Source: SAR116 cluster bacterium AG-335-B03
GTDB lineage: Bacteria > Pseudomonadota > Alphaproteobacteria > Puniceispirillales > Marisalimonadaceae
Length of the DNA stretch: 44,966 nt
Direction of reading: 5' to 3'
Assembly (NCBI GenBank): GCA_003282435.1
Contig: QBZG01000002.1
Location: forward strand, 1 to 44,966
The notes beneath the pieces were generated by a model that saw only the letters and a list, made by a program, of their open reading frames with translations, did not search any database and had not been told where the DNA came from. Both the position numbers and the translations under genes were made by a program. Positions 1-11,912 of the stretch are shown here, piece after piece (the first letter of the stretch is position 1; each line of letters starts with the position of its first letter).

Positions 1-1198
1 TGAAGAAGTTACTGATAAAAAGCTTATCGAGTCTGCTATTTCAGGAATGTTGCAATCCCTTGACCCACACTCATCATATTTAAGTCCTGAATCTTATAAA
101 GATATGCAAGTAAAAACCAAGGGTACTTTTGGCGGTTTAGGTATAGAAATTACTATGGAAGATGGTGTTGTTAAAGTAGTGTCACCTATAGACGATACCC
201 CTGCAGCAAACGCGGGTATGAAATCAGGTGATTTAATAATTGGTATTAACGGTGAATCAATTAGAGGCCTATCTATAAATGAAGCTGTGTCCCAACTTCG
301 TGGACCAATTGGGAGCAAAGTTATAATAACAGTCGTTCGTGATAAAAAAGATCCTTTTGAAATTGAAATAGTAAGAGACGTTATTAAGATTAGATCTGTC
401 AGACATAACATTATCAAAAACATAGCATATGTCCGTTTAACTACTTTTTCAGATACAACTACTTCTGGTATGGAAAAGTCTATAAATGAGATAAAAAAAG
501 AAACTGGAGACAAATTTCAAGGCCTTATACTGGACTTAAGGAATAATCCCGGAGGGCTTCTAAATCAATCTATATCAGTCACTGACTCTTTTCTTAATCA
601 AGGAGAAATAGTCTCCACACAAGGTAGAAAGGACGATGATACTTCAAGGATATTTGCAAAAAAAGGAGATATTATAGATGGTAAACCACTGATAGTCTTA
701 ATAAATAGTGGTTCTGCATCAGCAAGTGAAATTGTAGCAGGAGCTCTTAAAGACCACTCTAGAGCTATAATAGTAGGAACAAGAAGTTTTGGTAAGGGAT
801 CCGTTCAATCTATAATACCACTCGCAGGAAATGGGGCTATGAGACTTACAACCGCAAGATATTATACGCCCAGTGGTATTTCCATTCAAGCTAAAGGTAT
901 TGAGCCTGATATTATTGTTGAAGCAGGAATAACTGAGCCAACAAACAAAAGTTTAGAAAACAGACGAGAAGAGAATTTAAGGGGTGCATTAGATAAAAAA
1001 GATAAGTCCAATGAAAAGAAAAAAGAAAATGTAATAGAATTAAGTCCTGTAGAAAAACTTCTTCAAGACAACCAGATTTCCAGAGCAGTTGATCTTATAA
1101 GAGGTATTAATCTTTTTAGTAACAATATTAAAAACACTTCAACAGCAACAATAAATAAGAAATCAATTTTAAATAAAGTGAGTAATGCTAAAAATTGA
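1..1198 (+). CDS. ctpA: Carboxy-terminal processing protease CtpA (S41 family), 5' partial
   Basis: Periplasmic or envelope serine protease of the C-terminal processing family, which cleaves proteins near their C termini. The reading frame is open from base 2, so the N terminus (signal peptide and cap region) lies outside the window; the ATG at 47 is internal. Visible parts are the conserved LDPHSSYL segment, a PDZ domain (roughly bases 120-390, with GGLGI at its start) and the protease core. The serine/lysine dyad is intact: Ser in the SGSASASE motif (codon about 719) and Lys in FGKGSVQ (codon about 794), 25 residues apart as in Prc and CtpB. The last 80 residues are Lys/Asn/Glu-rich and low in complexity. 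The stop TGA overlaps the TTG start of rppH, so the two are translationally coupled, an arrangement familiar in alphaproteobacteria. Confidence 0.93.
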   Translation, partial: EEVTDKKLIESAISGMLQSLDPHSSYLSPESYKDMQVKTKGTFGGLGIEITMEDGVVKVVSPIDDTPAANAGMKSGDLIIGINGESIRGLSINEAVSQLRGPIGSKVIITVVRDKKDPFEIEIVRDVIKIRSVRHNIIKNIAYVRLTTFSDTTTSGMEKSINEIKKETGDKFQGLILDLRNNPGGLLNQSISVTDSFLNQGEIVSTQGRKDDDTSRIFAKKGDIIDGKPLIVLINSGSASASEIVAGALKDHSRAIIVGTRSFGKGSVQSIIPLAGNGAMRLTTARYYTPSGISIQAKGIEPDIIVEAGITEPTNKSLENRREENLRGALDKKDKSNEKKKENVIELSPVEKLLQDNQISRAVDLIRGINLFSNNIKNTSTATINKKSILNKVSNAKN

Positions 1199-1707
1199 GC
1201 ATAAATAAAAATAATATCCCACTATTAGAACGACCTTATCGATCATGTGTTGGGCTTATGGTTTTCAATAAAGACGGAAATGTTTTCTGTGGTCAGCGTC
1301 TTGATAATAAAGCCGAGGCATGGCAGTTGCCTCAGGGAGGAATAGATGAAGGTGAACTTCCAATAGAAGCCGGCTATAGAGAATTAAGAGAAGAAACTAG
1401 TATAAGCAATGTAGAATTTGTCAGTGAATATCCAGAGTGGTTAAATTACGACATTCCCTTACCTTTAGCTGATAATTTATGGGAAGGTAAATATAGAGGT
1501 CAAACACAAAGATGGCTATTATTTTATTTTTCTGGAAAAGATGAAGAAATAAATATTAATACTAACCATCCAGAATTTAAAAATTGGCTTTGGCTTAATC
1601 CAAAACTTTTACCTAAGAAAGCTATTGCTTTTAAGAAAGATGTATATCAAAAAATTAACAAAATATTTATTCCAGTGTTGAATAATTTTATTTCTACAGG
1701 ATTATAA
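1195..1707 (+). CDS. rppH: RNA 5'-pyrophosphohydrolase RppH (Nudix)
   Basis: Nudix hydrolase that removes pyrophosphate from 5'-triphosphorylated mRNA and so starts RNA decay; cytoplasmic. The N terminus carries the RppH-type YRSCVGLMVFNKDG and AWQLPQGGIDEGE segments. The Nudix box spans residues 48-70: G48, E54, R62-E63 and E66-E67 are all in register, but the usual Gly before the final hydrophobic residue is Ser69. At 170 residues it is the usual length for short alphaproteobacterial RppH. The start is a TTG that shares bases with the ctpA stop; no in-frame ATG lies early enough to preserve the conserved N terminus. Its stop codon shares one base with the ATG of the following amidase, so ctpA, rppH and the amidase probably form one transcript. 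A dinucleoside polyphosphate hydrolase activity is also known in the family. Confidence 0.9.
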   Translation: MSINKNNIPLLERPYRSCVGLMVFNKDGNVFCGQRLDNKAEAWQLPQGGIDEGELPIEAGYRELREETSISNVEFVSEYPEWLNYDIPLPLADNLWEGKYRGQTQRWLLFYFSGKDEEININTNHPEFKNWLWLNPKLLPKKAIAFKKDVYQKINKIFIPVLNNFISTGL

Positions 1708-2993
1708 TGAAAGAAAAAGAATTTAACTCTGAAATACTTATTGACAATGTTTTTTCTATTTTAACTAAAATACAAAGTAATCCAGAAAAATTTGAAAATA
1801 TTTTTACTGAACTTTTCGAAGAAGATTTTCAGTTACAATTAAATGAAATAAATCAGCTTAAAAATGGTTCGTTAAAAGGTTTAATCATATCTGTTAAAGA
1901 CTTATTTGATGTCAAAGGATACAAAACAAGAGGTGGATCAAAATTTCTTAATCCTGAAATATGTCTTAAAGATGCTGAATGTGTCTCACTAATTAGGACA
2001 GCCGGTGGGTTGCTTATTGGTCATACCAACATGACAGAATTAGCTTACTCTGGTCTAGGTATAAATCCACATTATGGAACTCCTTTAAACCCAATATATA
2101 AAGGAGCTATACCCGGAGGATCAACATCTGGAGGAGCTGTATCAATATCCCTTGATATATCAGATATTACAATTGGTACAGATACAGGTGGATCGACAAG
2201 AATACCTGCCGCTTTTACAGGAATAACTGGGTTCAAACCAACTCAAGACGTAATTTCTAGGAAGGGCGTTCTTGCTCTTTCATCTAGCTTAGATAGTGTT
2301 GGATTAATGGCAAAAAACGTTGAGCTATGTAGGGTTGGTTATGAAGTAATGAAAAACAAGACCAATATTAAAAAGACAAATTTATATGACAAAGAAGCAG
2401 ATCTTATCATCCCTACAAATTTTGGATTTGAAGATATTGAACCTCAAATAAAATCTTCTTTTGATACTGCAAAACAGAAATTAGCTGAAAATGCTTTTAA
2501 TGTAATTGAAATACATGTGCCGGCCCTAGACTTATACAAGAAGGTACCTTTATGGCAGTTTGCAGCCGTAGAATCTCAAACTGAATATTTTGAGGCATAC
2601 AATGACAAAAAACATTTGATGGATCCTAATATTCTTAGACGTATGGATAGAGCAAATGATGTGTTGGCAGTTGAGTATAATTTATTACTTAATATAAGAA
2701 AAAAATTAATTAAAGAATTTAATAATTTTTTGAAGAATAATTTTTTACTTTTACCAACAGTGACCATATATCCACCTTTACTTGAGGATTGTAAAAATGA
2801 ACCATATTATGATGAAGTTAATTTAATTTCATTAAGAAACACAACCTTAGCCAACTACATGAATGGCTGTAGTATTTCACTACCATATTCAAAAGATGAT
2901 AAACCTATCGGCATTATGTTGAATGGTACCACAAAAAATGACGAAAAACTTTTGTGTATTAGTGCTAAGGTAGAGACTGTGTTATCAAAATAA
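1707..2993 (+). CDS. Amidase signature (AS) family hydrolase
   Basis: Amide hydrolase of the amidase-signature superfamily; the substrate cannot be told from sequence. The Ser-cisSer-Lys triad is complete: Lys64 in SVKDLFD, cis-Ser139 in PGGSTSGGA and nucleophile Ser163 in GTDTGGSTRIPAA, with the standard 24-residue gap between the serines. At 428 residues it is slightly short for the family because the C-terminal region is compact. An acidic/Asn-rich N-terminal 50 residues precede the core. A 1-base TAATG overlap with rppH and an upstream AGGA support the ATG. It converges on atpC with a single base between the stop codons. It is not accompanied by gatC or gatB, and the indispensable GatA features are not diagnostic here, so I do not call it gatA; mandelamide- or aryl-amidase-like activity is possible. 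Confidence 0.82.
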   Translation: MKEKEFNSEILIDNVFSILTKIQSNPEKFENIFTELFEEDFQLQLNEINQLKNGSLKGLIISVKDLFDVKGYKTRGGSKFLNPEICLKDAECVSLIRTAGGLLIGHTNMTELAYSGLGINPHYGTPLNPIYKGAIPGGSTSGGAVSISLDISDITIGTDTGGSTRIPAAFTGITGFKPTQDVISRKGVLALSSSLDSVGLMAKNVELCRVGYEVMKNKTNIKKTNLYDKEADLIIPTNFGFEDIEPQIKSSFDTAKQKLAENAFNVIEIHVPALDLYKKVPLWQFAAVESQTEYFEAYNDKKHLMDPNILRRMDRANDVLAVEYNLLLNIRKKLIKEFNNFLKNNFLLLPTVTIYPPLLEDCKNEPYYDEVNLISLRNTTLANYMNGCSISLPYSKDDKPIGIMLNGTTKNDEKLLCISAKVETVLSK

Positions 2994-2994
2994 A

Positions 2995-3393
2995 CTAGCC
3001 AATATTTTCTAATACAGCCTTAATAAAAGAGGAATTTTTATTAGCTAGATCTGAGACACTTTTATCTTCATGATTTTCTTGAGATTTAAAAGCAAGAAGA
3101 CGTTCTTCAAGCATTTGTTTATTAGCTTTATCAATTTTTTCAGCTCTTTCGGCAAGTATAACAACTGATGTTTCATTGATTTCAGCAATACCTCCATCAA
3201 TCATAATACGTGATGTAACTTTACTGTCATTATAAATATCTATAACGCCCCTTTCAAGAGTGGACATTACTTTAGAATGTCTTGGTAGGGCACCTATTTG
3301 ACCATCAGATCCTGGTATGACAACCATATCAACTGGTTCAGAAACAAGTACCATTGATGGAGTTACTATTTCTAAATTAGTTGTGTCTGACAT
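2995..3393 (-). CDS. atpC: F1 ATP synthase epsilon subunit
   Basis: Epsilon subunit of the F1 sector, part of the central stalk that links gamma rotation to the c-ring and can restrain ATP hydrolysis. The N-terminal beta-sandwich is recognisable from VTPSMVLVSEPVDMVVIPGSDGQIGALPRH and following strands (only fragments quoted), with the conserved GxxGxLPxH turn. The C-terminal helical region (from about residue 85) is Lys/Glu-rich and short, as is usual in alphaproteobacteria. It is the last gene of the F1 cluster, 30 bases after atpD, and its stop lies one base from that of the converging amidase, leaving no room for a dedicated terminator hairpin. Confidence 0.93.
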   Translation of the reverse strand: MSDTTNLEIVTPSMVLVSEPVDMVVIPGSDGQIGALPRHSKVMSTLERGVIDIYNDSKVTSRIMIDGGIAEINETSVVILAERAEKIDKANKQMLEERLLAFKSQENHEDKSVSDLANKNSSFIKAVLENIG

Positions 3394-3423
3394 AATAACC
3401 TCATCTCAAATAATTAAAATGGA

Positions 3424-5756
<2,333 letters not shown>

Positions 5757-5788
5757 TTTAACCTATTCCTTTTGCATTGACACGATAA

Positions 5789-7324
5789 TTAAGAAAAATT
5801 CTTTACTAACTGATCTAGAATATCTTTAAGAGATTTTTCTGTATCATCTGAAATTGCTTTATCTTTTCTAATTGAATCTAAAACCTTAGAACCTTTAGTA
5901 TTTAATTTTTGCAGAAGAGCTTGTTCGAACTCACCTATCTTTTGTGTAGGAATTTGATCTAAATAACCCTTAACACCTGCAAATATCACAGCTACTTGCT
6001 CTTCAATCTCCATTGGTGAATATTGTGATTGCTTTAATAATTCAGTTAATCTTTCACCTCTAGATAAAAGTTGTCTAGTAGAAGCGTCCATATCAGAAGC
6101 AAATTGAGCAAATGCAGCCATTTCTCTGTATTGAGCAAGATCTAACTTAATGGTTCCTGCTACTTGTTTCATAGCTTTTATTTGTGCAGCAGATCCAACT
6201 CTTGAAACTGATAAACCTACATTCACAGCCGGTCTAATACCTTTATAAAACAATTCAGTTTCTAAAAATATTTGACCATCTGTAATTGAGATAACATTAG
6301 TTGGTATAAAAGCAGAAACATCTCCTCCCTGCGTTTCTATTATTGGGAGTGCTGTTAAACTACCAGACCCATTATCTCCATTTAATTTAGCAGCCCTTTC
6401 TAATAAACGAGAATGTAAATAAAATACGTCACCAGGATAAGCTTCTCTTCCTGGAGGTCTCCTTAAAAGAAGTGACATTTGTCTATATGCAACGGCTTGT
6501 TTAGATAAATCATCGTATACAACAACTGCATGCATTCCATTATCTCTGAAAAACTCACCCATAGCAGCTGCTGAATAAGGTGCTAGAAATTGCATTGGTG
6601 CAGGGTCTGAGGCAGTAGCTGCTACCACAATTGAATATTCTAGGGCTCCTCTTTCCTCTAAAGTTTTAACAATTTGAGCTACAGTTGATCTCTTTTGGCC
6701 AACAGCTACGTATATACAAAATAATTTTTTAGTATCGTCTTTACCTGCCTTATCATTAGTACTTTTCTGATTTAAAAAGGTATCTATTGCTATAGCTGTC
6801 TTGCCTGTTTGTCTGTCACCAATAATAAGTTCTCTTTGTCCTCTACCAACAGGAATTAATGAATCTATGGCCTTAAGTCCAGTCTGCATTGGTTCACTGA
6901 CTGATTCTCTTGGCATAATACCAGGAGCCTTTGACTCAACTCTTGTCTTTTTAACATTTTTTAATGCACCTTTTCCATCAATGGGATTACCTAATGCATC
7001 AACCACCCTCCCAAGAAGTCCTTTGCCGATAGGAACATCAACAATAGAACCTGTTCGCTTTACAACATCACCTTCTTTAATAGTCTTATCACTTCCAAAG
7101 ATAACAACACCCACGTTATCTCTTTCTAAGTTCAAAGCCATTCCAGCAATGCCACCAGGGAACTCCACCATTTCACCTGCTTGAACTTGATCTAGACCAT
7201 GAACTCTCGCTATTCCGTCACCAACAGATAAAACTATACCTACTTCTGTCACTTCAGCTTCTGCTCCAAAGTTTTCAATTTGATCTTTTAATATTGTTGA
7301 TATTTCTGCTGCACGAATATCCAT
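5789..7324 (-). CDS. atpA: F1 ATP synthase alpha subunit
   Basis: Non-catalytic nucleotide-binding alpha subunit of F1. It starts with the typical [16 protein letters not shown] and has Walker A GDRQTGKT at residues 169-176. The arginine-finger segment [10 protein letters not shown] is present in the second half. At 511 residues it matches the alphaproteobacterial length of about 509-513. Its ATG shares one base with the atpH stop (TAATG arrangement), implying translational coupling that would help keep alpha and delta production linked. The sequence is highly conserved with no sign of disruption. Confidence 0.98.
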   Translation of the reverse strand: MDIRAAEISTILKDQIENFGAEAEVTEVGIVLSVGDGIARVHGLDQVQAGEMVEFPGGIAGMALNLERDNVGVVIFGSDKTIKEGDVVKRTGSIVDVPIGKGLLGRVVDALGNPIDGKGALKNVKKTRVESKAPGIMPRESVSEPMQTGLKAIDSLIPVGRGQRELIIGDRQTGKTAIAIDTFLNQKSTNDKAGKDDTKKLFCIYVAVGQKRSTVAQIVKTLEERGALEYSIVVAATASDPAPMQFLAPYSAAAMGEFFRDNGMHAVVVYDDLSKQAVAYRQMSLLLRRPPGREAYPGDVFYLHSRLLERAAKLNGDNGSGSLTALPIIETQGGDVSAFIPTNVISITDGQIFLETELFYKGIRPAVNVGLSVSRVGSAAQIKAMKQVAGTIKLDLAQYREMAAFAQFASDMDASTRQLLSRGERLTELLKQSQYSPMEIEEQVAVIFAGVKGYLDQIPTQKIGEFEQALLQKLNTKGSKVLDSIRKDKAISDDTEKSLKDILDQLVKNFS

Positions 7325-7875
7325 TAATTTGTACCTCTCATGGCTATTTCAAGTCTATTAAGTTTAGTTTTAATCGAGTTATCGATCATTTTTGAGCCAA
7401 TTTTGACTATAAGTCCTCCAATTAAAGTTTCATCAACTTTTGTTGACAAAACTATTTTTTTGACCCCGGTAGCTTCAGATATCGCCGATTCTACTTTACT
7501 TTGTTGTGCTTTATCTAATTCAAAAGATGAAGTAACTTCAGCCTGAACTTCACCATTGCTTCTAGATACTTCAGATAAGAAAACATCTATTATTTCATGT
7601 ATTAAAATCAAACGACCATTATTAGCTAAAGTACCACAAAATTTAATAGTTAAGCTGTCAGCCTTTGCCTTTTTTAAAATTTTAACAATAGAAGATAGTT
7701 TATTAGCTTTAGTTACAGCAGGTGATTTAATCATATTCTGAAATAAATCATTACTTTTTAGTGTTCCTTTTAATGATTCAAAATCTTTAACTATTTTAGA
7801 TATAATTTTTTTTTCTGTAGCTAACTCATGTAAAGCTTTAGCATATCTACCTGATAATCCAGATGATCCGCTCAT
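7324..7875 (-). CDS. atpH: F1 ATP synthase delta subunit
   Basis: Delta subunit (OSCP homologue), the cap that joins the alpha3beta3 hexamer to the peripheral stalk. The N-terminal helical domain includes [12 protein letters not shown] at residues 8-19, the hallmark of the family, and the C-terminal domain includes the strand-turn [29 protein letters not shown] (residues about 147-175, shown here only to locate it). The length of 183 residues is normal. It is the first gene of the F1 cluster, and its Shine-Dalgarno AAGG lies inside the 3' arm of a predicted hairpin (7886-7912), so initiation on the whole operon could be structurally gated. priA lies 95 bases upstream on the same strand. Confidence 0.95.
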   Translation of the reverse strand: MSGSSGLSGRYAKALHELATEKKIISKIVKDFESLKGTLKSNDLFQNMIKSPAVTKANKLSSIVKILKKAKADSLTIKFCGTLANNGRLILIHEIIDVFLSEVSRSNGEVQAEVTSSFELDKAQQSKVESAISEATGVKKIVLSTKVDETLIGGLIVKIGSKMIDNSIKTKLNRLEIAMRGTN

Positions 7876-7885
7876 CTTAATATTT

Positions 7886-7912
7886 CCTTATATTTAAAAT
7901 AAAAATATAAGG
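7886..7912 (-). promoter_or_regulatory. Hairpin overlapping the atpH ribosome-binding site
   Basis: A perfect 10-bp inverted repeat (CCTTATATTT and AAATATAAGG) with a 7-base A/T loop. Read on the minus strand its 3' arm ends in AAGG, 10 bases before the atpH ATG and the best Shine-Dalgarno candidate. Pairing would occlude it. There is no following U-tract, so it does not look like a priA terminator. Most pairs are A-U, so the structure would be marginal and could melt easily. A regulatory role is inference. Confidence 0.4.
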
Positions 7913-7924
7913 ATAGCTAACACA

Positions 7925-7940
7925 GCATTGATCTCAATGC
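7925..7940. repeat. Short palindrome GCATTGA-TC-TCAATGC between priA and atpH
   Basis: A 16-base inverted repeat with 7-bp arms and a 2-base centre, in the 95-base gap between priA and atpH. It sits about 50-65 bases upstream of the atpH ATG, where an operator or a small RNA hairpin for the F1 operon could lie. I do not recognise it as a known regulator site. A role is speculative. Confidence 0.25.
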
Positions 7941-7970
7941 AAGCAACAAGGTAGTCATATTAAATTAATT

Positions 7971-10205
7971 TTACATAAAGGAAAAAGGGTCAATATCTAT
8001 AGTCAACTTAACATTATGCGGAGTTTTAATTTTATTTGTCCAATTCAAAAGGACATCTTGAATATTAACTGTTTTTTCTGATTTGATTAAAAATCTTCGT
8101 CTGTATTTTCCCCTTAAAAAATATAAAGGAGCTGGAGCTGGCCCAAAAATCTTAACATTTTTAAAGAATGGCGCTAGTCTTAATAATTCCGATGCAAAAC
8201 TGTCTAATTTTCTTTCATATTTAGAAGATAAAATTATGGCTGCCAATCTCCCATAAGGAGGCATATTAGCGTTTTTCCTTGATGAAAGTTCTTTTTCAAA
8301 AAAATCATCTCGATTATTTTTGGCGATTGCCCTAATTATTGGATTTTCATTATCGTATGTTTGAAGAAAAACTACACCTTTGTCCTGTTCATCTCTTGAG
8401 TGTCTACCAGATCTACCTGATACTTGTTGTAAAAGTTGAAAACTTCTTTCTGACGCCCGTAAATCACCACCAGATAAGCCTACATCACTGTCTATAATTC
8501 CAACTAATTTTAAATCCGGAAAATCATGCCCTTTGGCAATCATCTGAGTACCTATAATAATATCTACTTTGTTATTTTTTATCTTTTCAAGTGTCTTTAC
8601 TAATGTTTTTTGACTTTTCATAGTATCACTTGAAAGTACCATTAATTTAGCTTCAGGGAATAATTGATTTATTTCTTCCTCAATGCGCTCAACTCCTGGT
8701 CCACATGCTTTTATTTGCCCTTCAGTGCCACATATATCGCAAGTATTAGAAATCCTTTTTGTATAACCACAATGGTGACAAACCAATGTATGTTGTGATC
8801 TGTGTTCAACTAACCATGTTTCACAATTAACACATTTAATTTTATTGCCACAAGAGTTGCAAATAGTTAATGGTGCATAACCTCTTCTATTTAAAAATAG
8901 TAGACTTTGTTCTCTATTATCTAATTTAGATTTTATTTCCTTTGTTAATACTGAAGATATCCATTTACCTCGCTCAGGAGTATTAGCCTTTAAATCAATA
9001 AGTCTTATATCAGGTAAAGCCGCTCCAGTTGCTCTCTTTGGTAAGGTTAAGTGAATATATTTACCTATTTTCATATTATAGTAAGTTTCTAACGAAGGTG
9101 TGGCAGATGCTAAAACTATCGGTACAGAAGATTTGATAGCTTTATAGATTGCCATATCTCTAGCGTTATATCTTACACCTTCTTCCTGTTTAAACGCTGG
9201 GTCATGCTCTTCATCAACAATAATTAAACCAAGATTTTGAATAGGAAGCATTAATGCAGATCTTGCGCCTACAATAACCCCAGCTGAACTATTTAACGCG
9301 GATAACCAAATTTGTTTCTTATTTGTTTTTGTTATTCCAGAATGCCAGACTAAAGGCGCAAAAGAAAAACTTTGGTAAAATCTTTTTTCCCAGTCTGGTG
9401 TTAAAGATATTTCTGGAAGCAAAATTAAAATTTGCTTACCTTCATCTAAACAAGTTTTAACTGTTTGAAAATAAGTCTCAGTCTTACCAGAACCAGGAAC
9501 ACCATCCAGCAAAAAACAATCTGGTTTCTTTTTCTTTATTGAGACATTAATTTTTTCAACTGCATTTTTTTGTTCTGAATTTAATAATTTGTTAATTTCA
9601 AATTTTATTTTGTTATGATTAGGAACTTTTAAGTTTGAATAGGCTTGCTTTTTTACCAACTCTTCAACAATAAGATTTTTTTTAGTCATATCTTTTATAA
9701 TTGATTTAGAAACACCAGTATTGTCTATCAGATCCTCTTGGAATACAGCTTGTTTTGATTTAAATAAAAAATCTAAAATAAGTTTCCTTTTAGACGTGAT
9801 TTTATATTCATTAATTGTTTTAATTTCGTCACTATCTTGAAATTTGCTTTTATATACTTTCTTATATTCTGTAGATGTTATTGCCTCGACCGGAGATAAA
9901 ACCATCTTAAGTACTAACCCTTTATATACACAATACCAATTTGCTAAAAAATTAATTAACTCTATAGAAGGTTGGGGTATAGGATTCATTTCATATATTT
10001 CTTCAATTCTTTTTAACTTTTCCTTAGGTATAGTTTTTGTACCCTCACCAACAATAATTCCAACGCTTTTTCTTTTTCCAAAAGGAACTAACACAACTTG
10101 CCCTACGCAGACACCATCTTTTTTACTTTCAACTGAATAATCAAATGGTTCATTAAATGGACCACTTACAAGAACAGCAACTTCATTTGATTTAATATTT
10201 TTCAT
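7971..10205 (-). CDS. priA: Primosomal protein N' (replication restart helicase PriA)
   Basis: Superfamily 2 DNA helicase (3' to 5') that recognises stalled or collapsed forks and reloads the replisome. The N-terminal DNA-binding domain covers roughly residues 1-110 (FDYSVE, VGQVVLVPFGKRKSVGIIVG). Walker A is GVPGSGKTE with Lys241, and the DEEH box is Asp330-His333 in IIVDEEHDPAFKQEEG. The paired zinc sites are visible as CNSCG, CVNC, CHHCG and CDICG between about residues 445 and 490. The helicase C-terminal motifs include IIGTQMIAKGHDFPDL and QVSGRSGR. At 744 residues it is full length. It is divergent from fsa (123 bases between starts) and directly upstream of the F1 ATP synthase cluster, a conserved alphaproteobacterial neighbourhood. 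Confidence 0.96.
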   Translation of the reverse strand: MKNIKSNEVAVLVSGPFNEPFDYSVESKKDGVCVGQVVLVPFGKRKSVGIIVGEGTKTIPKEKLKRIEEIYEMNPIPQPSIELINFLANWYCVYKGLVLKMVLSPVEAITSTEYKKVYKSKFQDSDEIKTINEYKITSKRKLILDFLFKSKQAVFQEDLIDNTGVSKSIIKDMTKKNLIVEELVKKQAYSNLKVPNHNKIKFEINKLLNSEQKNAVEKINVSIKKKKPDCFLLDGVPGSGKTETYFQTVKTCLDEGKQILILLPEISLTPDWEKRFYQSFSFAPLVWHSGITKTNKKQIWLSALNSSAGVIVGARSALMLPIQNLGLIIVDEEHDPAFKQEEGVRYNARDMAIYKAIKSSVPIVLASATPSLETYYNMKIGKYIHLTLPKRATGAALPDIRLIDLKANTPERGKWISSVLTKEIKSKLDNREQSLLFLNRRGYAPLTICNSCGNKIKCVNCETWLVEHRSQHTLVCHHCGYTKRISNTCDICGTEGQIKACGPGVERIEEEINQLFPEAKLMVLSSDTMKSQKTLVKTLEKIKNNKVDIIIGTQMIAKGHDFPDLKLVGIIDSDVGLSGGDLRASERSFQLLQQVSGRSGRHSRDEQDKGVVFLQTYDNENPIIRAIAKNNRDDFFEKELSSRKNANMPPYGRLAAIILSSKYERKLDSFASELLRLAPFFKNVKIFGPAPAPLYFLRGKYRRRFLIKSEKTVNIQDVLLNWTNKIKTPHNVKLTIDIDPFSFM

Positions 10206-10328
10206 TAATCATCTTTATGAAATTATTTTAAAGCTAAATATAGTTATCATTATTTACATAATGTATTATAAAATATGTTTAATGAAATATTAGTTTTTTT
10301 AATTATAAAAACCCATAAAGGATAAAAG

Positions 10329-10982
10329 ATGGAATTATTCATAGATACTGCTGAAATTGATGAAATAAAATCGTTAAATGTTACTGGATTAATTGACGGA
10401 GTTACAACAAATCCCTCTTTAATAGCTAAATCTGGACGAAGTATCATTGAAACCATTGAAGAAATTTGTAATGAGGTATCAGGACCCGTAAGTGCAGAAG
10501 TTACAGCAACCGATTTTGATAACATGATATTAGAAGGTAAAAAATTGTCTGCAATTGCTCAAAATGTTGCCATCAAAGTACCTCTAACTTTTGATGGTCT
10601 TAGAGCATGCAAAGCATTTTCAGATGATGGTATTATGGTAAATGTAACCCTATGTTTCAGTTCCGCTCAAGCACTTTTAGCAGCAAAAGCAGGTGCTTCT
10701 TTCATATCACCTTTTATTGGAAGACTAGATGATATAGGTGCAGATGGTATGAACTTAATTTCAGAGATAACTGAAATTTATGATATTCATGGATTTGAGA
10801 CAAAGGTTCTTGCTGCCTCAATAAGAAGTGTACAAGATATTATAGACTCAGCAAAATTAGGTGTAGATGTTGCAACCATTCCACCAAAGTTTTTAAAAGC
10901 CATGTACAATCATCCACTTACCGATAAGGGTCTAGCAGATTTCTTGTCTGACTGGAAAAAAACAGGTCAATCAATTTTATAA
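10329..10982 (+). CDS. fsa: Fructose-6-phosphate aldolase / short transaldolase-like protein
   Basis: Class I aldolase of the small transaldolase (MipB/TalC/FSA) group, acting on sugar phosphates in the pentose phosphate and fructose-6-phosphate node. It begins [13 protein letters not shown] and has the family [11 protein letters not shown] motif at residues 26-36. The Schiff-base lysine is Lys83 in NVAIKVPLT, equivalent to Lys85 of E. coli [16 protein letters not shown] and [11 protein letters not shown] complete the barrel. The length of 217 residues matches the short subfamily rather than the 315-residue TalB type. Whether it acts as true transaldolase or as fructose-6-phosphate aldolase cannot be decided from sequence; alphaproteobacterial members are usually annotated as transaldolase. 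xerC follows after 8 bases, so the two are likely co-transcribed. Confidence 0.9.
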   Translation: MELFIDTAEIDEIKSLNVTGLIDGVTTNPSLIAKSGRSIIETIEEICNEVSGPVSAEVTATDFDNMILEGKKLSAIAQNVAIKVPLTFDGLRACKAFSDDGIMVNVTLCFSSAQALLAAKAGASFISPFIGRLDDIGADGMNLISEITEIYDIHGFETKVLAASIRSVQDIIDSAKLGVDVATIPPKFLKAMYNHPLTDKGLADFLSDWKKTGQSIL

Positions 10983-10990
10983 GTTGATTT

Positions 10991-11908
10991 ATGGATACTA
11001 TAAAACAAAATAATATCTTAAATACAAAAAATAATCTTGTTTTACCTTGGATTAAATATTTAGAAAATATTAGAGGGTATGGGGTGCATACTCTAGATGC
11101 CTATAAACGTGATGTATTAGAATTTTTAAAGTTTTGTACTGATAGAAATCATGACTTTTTGTCTCCAGATAAGTATATTTTAAGAGAATTCTTGTCAGTA
11201 TTGTCAGAACGAGAGTTATCAAGACCGACAGTTGCAAGAAAAGTATCTAGTTTAAAAAATTTTTTTAAATTCTTATTGAAAGATAAAGTTATTTTATCTC
11301 TTGATATATCTATTTTCAAAAGCCCAAAACTTAAAAGAAGTTATCCTAAATCCATTGATTCGGATCTTGTCGCTAAAGCTTTTGTATCTCTAATGGATAA
11401 TGAAAATGACCAATGGATTAACCTTCGAGATAGAGCTGTAATGTTATTATTATATGGTTCAGGTCTTAGAATAAGCGAAGCATTATCTCTTAAAAAGAAA
11501 GAAGCTCCAAAAAGTGACTGGTTGAGAGTAAAGGGAAAAGGTAACAAATATAGAGATGTACCCTTGTTACCTATAATCTGTGAGGGTGTTAAGGAATACC
11601 TTGACCTGTGCCCATATGATGTAAAAGAAGATGAACCACTGTTCCTTGGAAAAAGAGGTGGAGAACTTTCTCCAAGAATTATTCAAAGGAGAGTTGAAAA
11701 TTTAAGGTATGAATTAGGCTTACCATCTCATACTACTCCACATGCACTTCGACATGCATTTGCAACTCATTTACTGTCTGGTGGAGCAGATCTAAGAGCT
11801 ATTCAACAGCTTTTGGGCCATTCAAGTCTTTCGACAACTCAAAGATATACTGACGTCAATGAAAGCGAATTACTAAAGTTACACAAAGCAATACACCCTC
11901 GCTCATAA
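10991..11908 (+). CDS. xerC: Tyrosine recombinase XerC (chromosome dimer resolution)
   Basis: Site-specific tyrosine recombinase that resolves chromosome dimers at dif together with its partner XerD. It has a SAM-like N-terminal core-binding domain (residues 15-100, including NIRGYGVHTLDAYKRD) and a C-terminal catalytic domain. Catalytic residues seen are Arg in LYGSGLRISEAL, the HxLRH motif (HALRHAFATHLL), the GHSSLSTTQRY segment and nucleophile Tyr286. The length of 305 residues is typical. The priA-adjacent location and pairing with fsa are housekeeping context and argue against a phage or island integrase. XerC rather than XerD is chosen from the alphaproteobacterial neighbourhood; sequence alone is less decisive. 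It ends just ahead of a strong hairpin terminator. Confidence 0.9.
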   Translation: MDTIKQNNILNTKNNLVLPWIKYLENIRGYGVHTLDAYKRDVLEFLKFCTDRNHDFLSPDKYILREFLSVLSERELSRPTVARKVSSLKNFFKFLLKDKVILSLDISIFKSPKLKRSYPKSIDSDLVAKAFVSLMDNENDQWINLRDRAVMLLLYGSGLRISEALSLKKKEAPKSDWLRVKGKGNKYRDVPLLPIICEGVKEYLDLCPYDVKEDEPLFLGKRGGELSPRIIQRRVENLRYELGLPSHTTPHALRHAFATHLLSGGADLRAIQQLLGHSSLSTTQRYTDVNESELLKLHKAIHPRS

Positions 11909-11912
11909 AAAA

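Noticed and set aside
94-513. Long open frame on the minus strand inside ctpA
   Set aside because: It lies fully antisense to a conserved protease and PDZ domain, has no family match I can see and no ribosome-binding site; a shadow frame.
10250-10525. Minus-strand open frame overlapping the fsa start
   Set aside because: It covers the fsa N terminus in antisense and the priA-fsa promoter; no conserved motif, so not a gene.
10991-11908. Tyrosine recombinase as integrase of a genomic island
   Set aside because: Housekeeping context (fsa, priA, F1 operon), typical XerC length and no attachment-site repeats or cargo around it.
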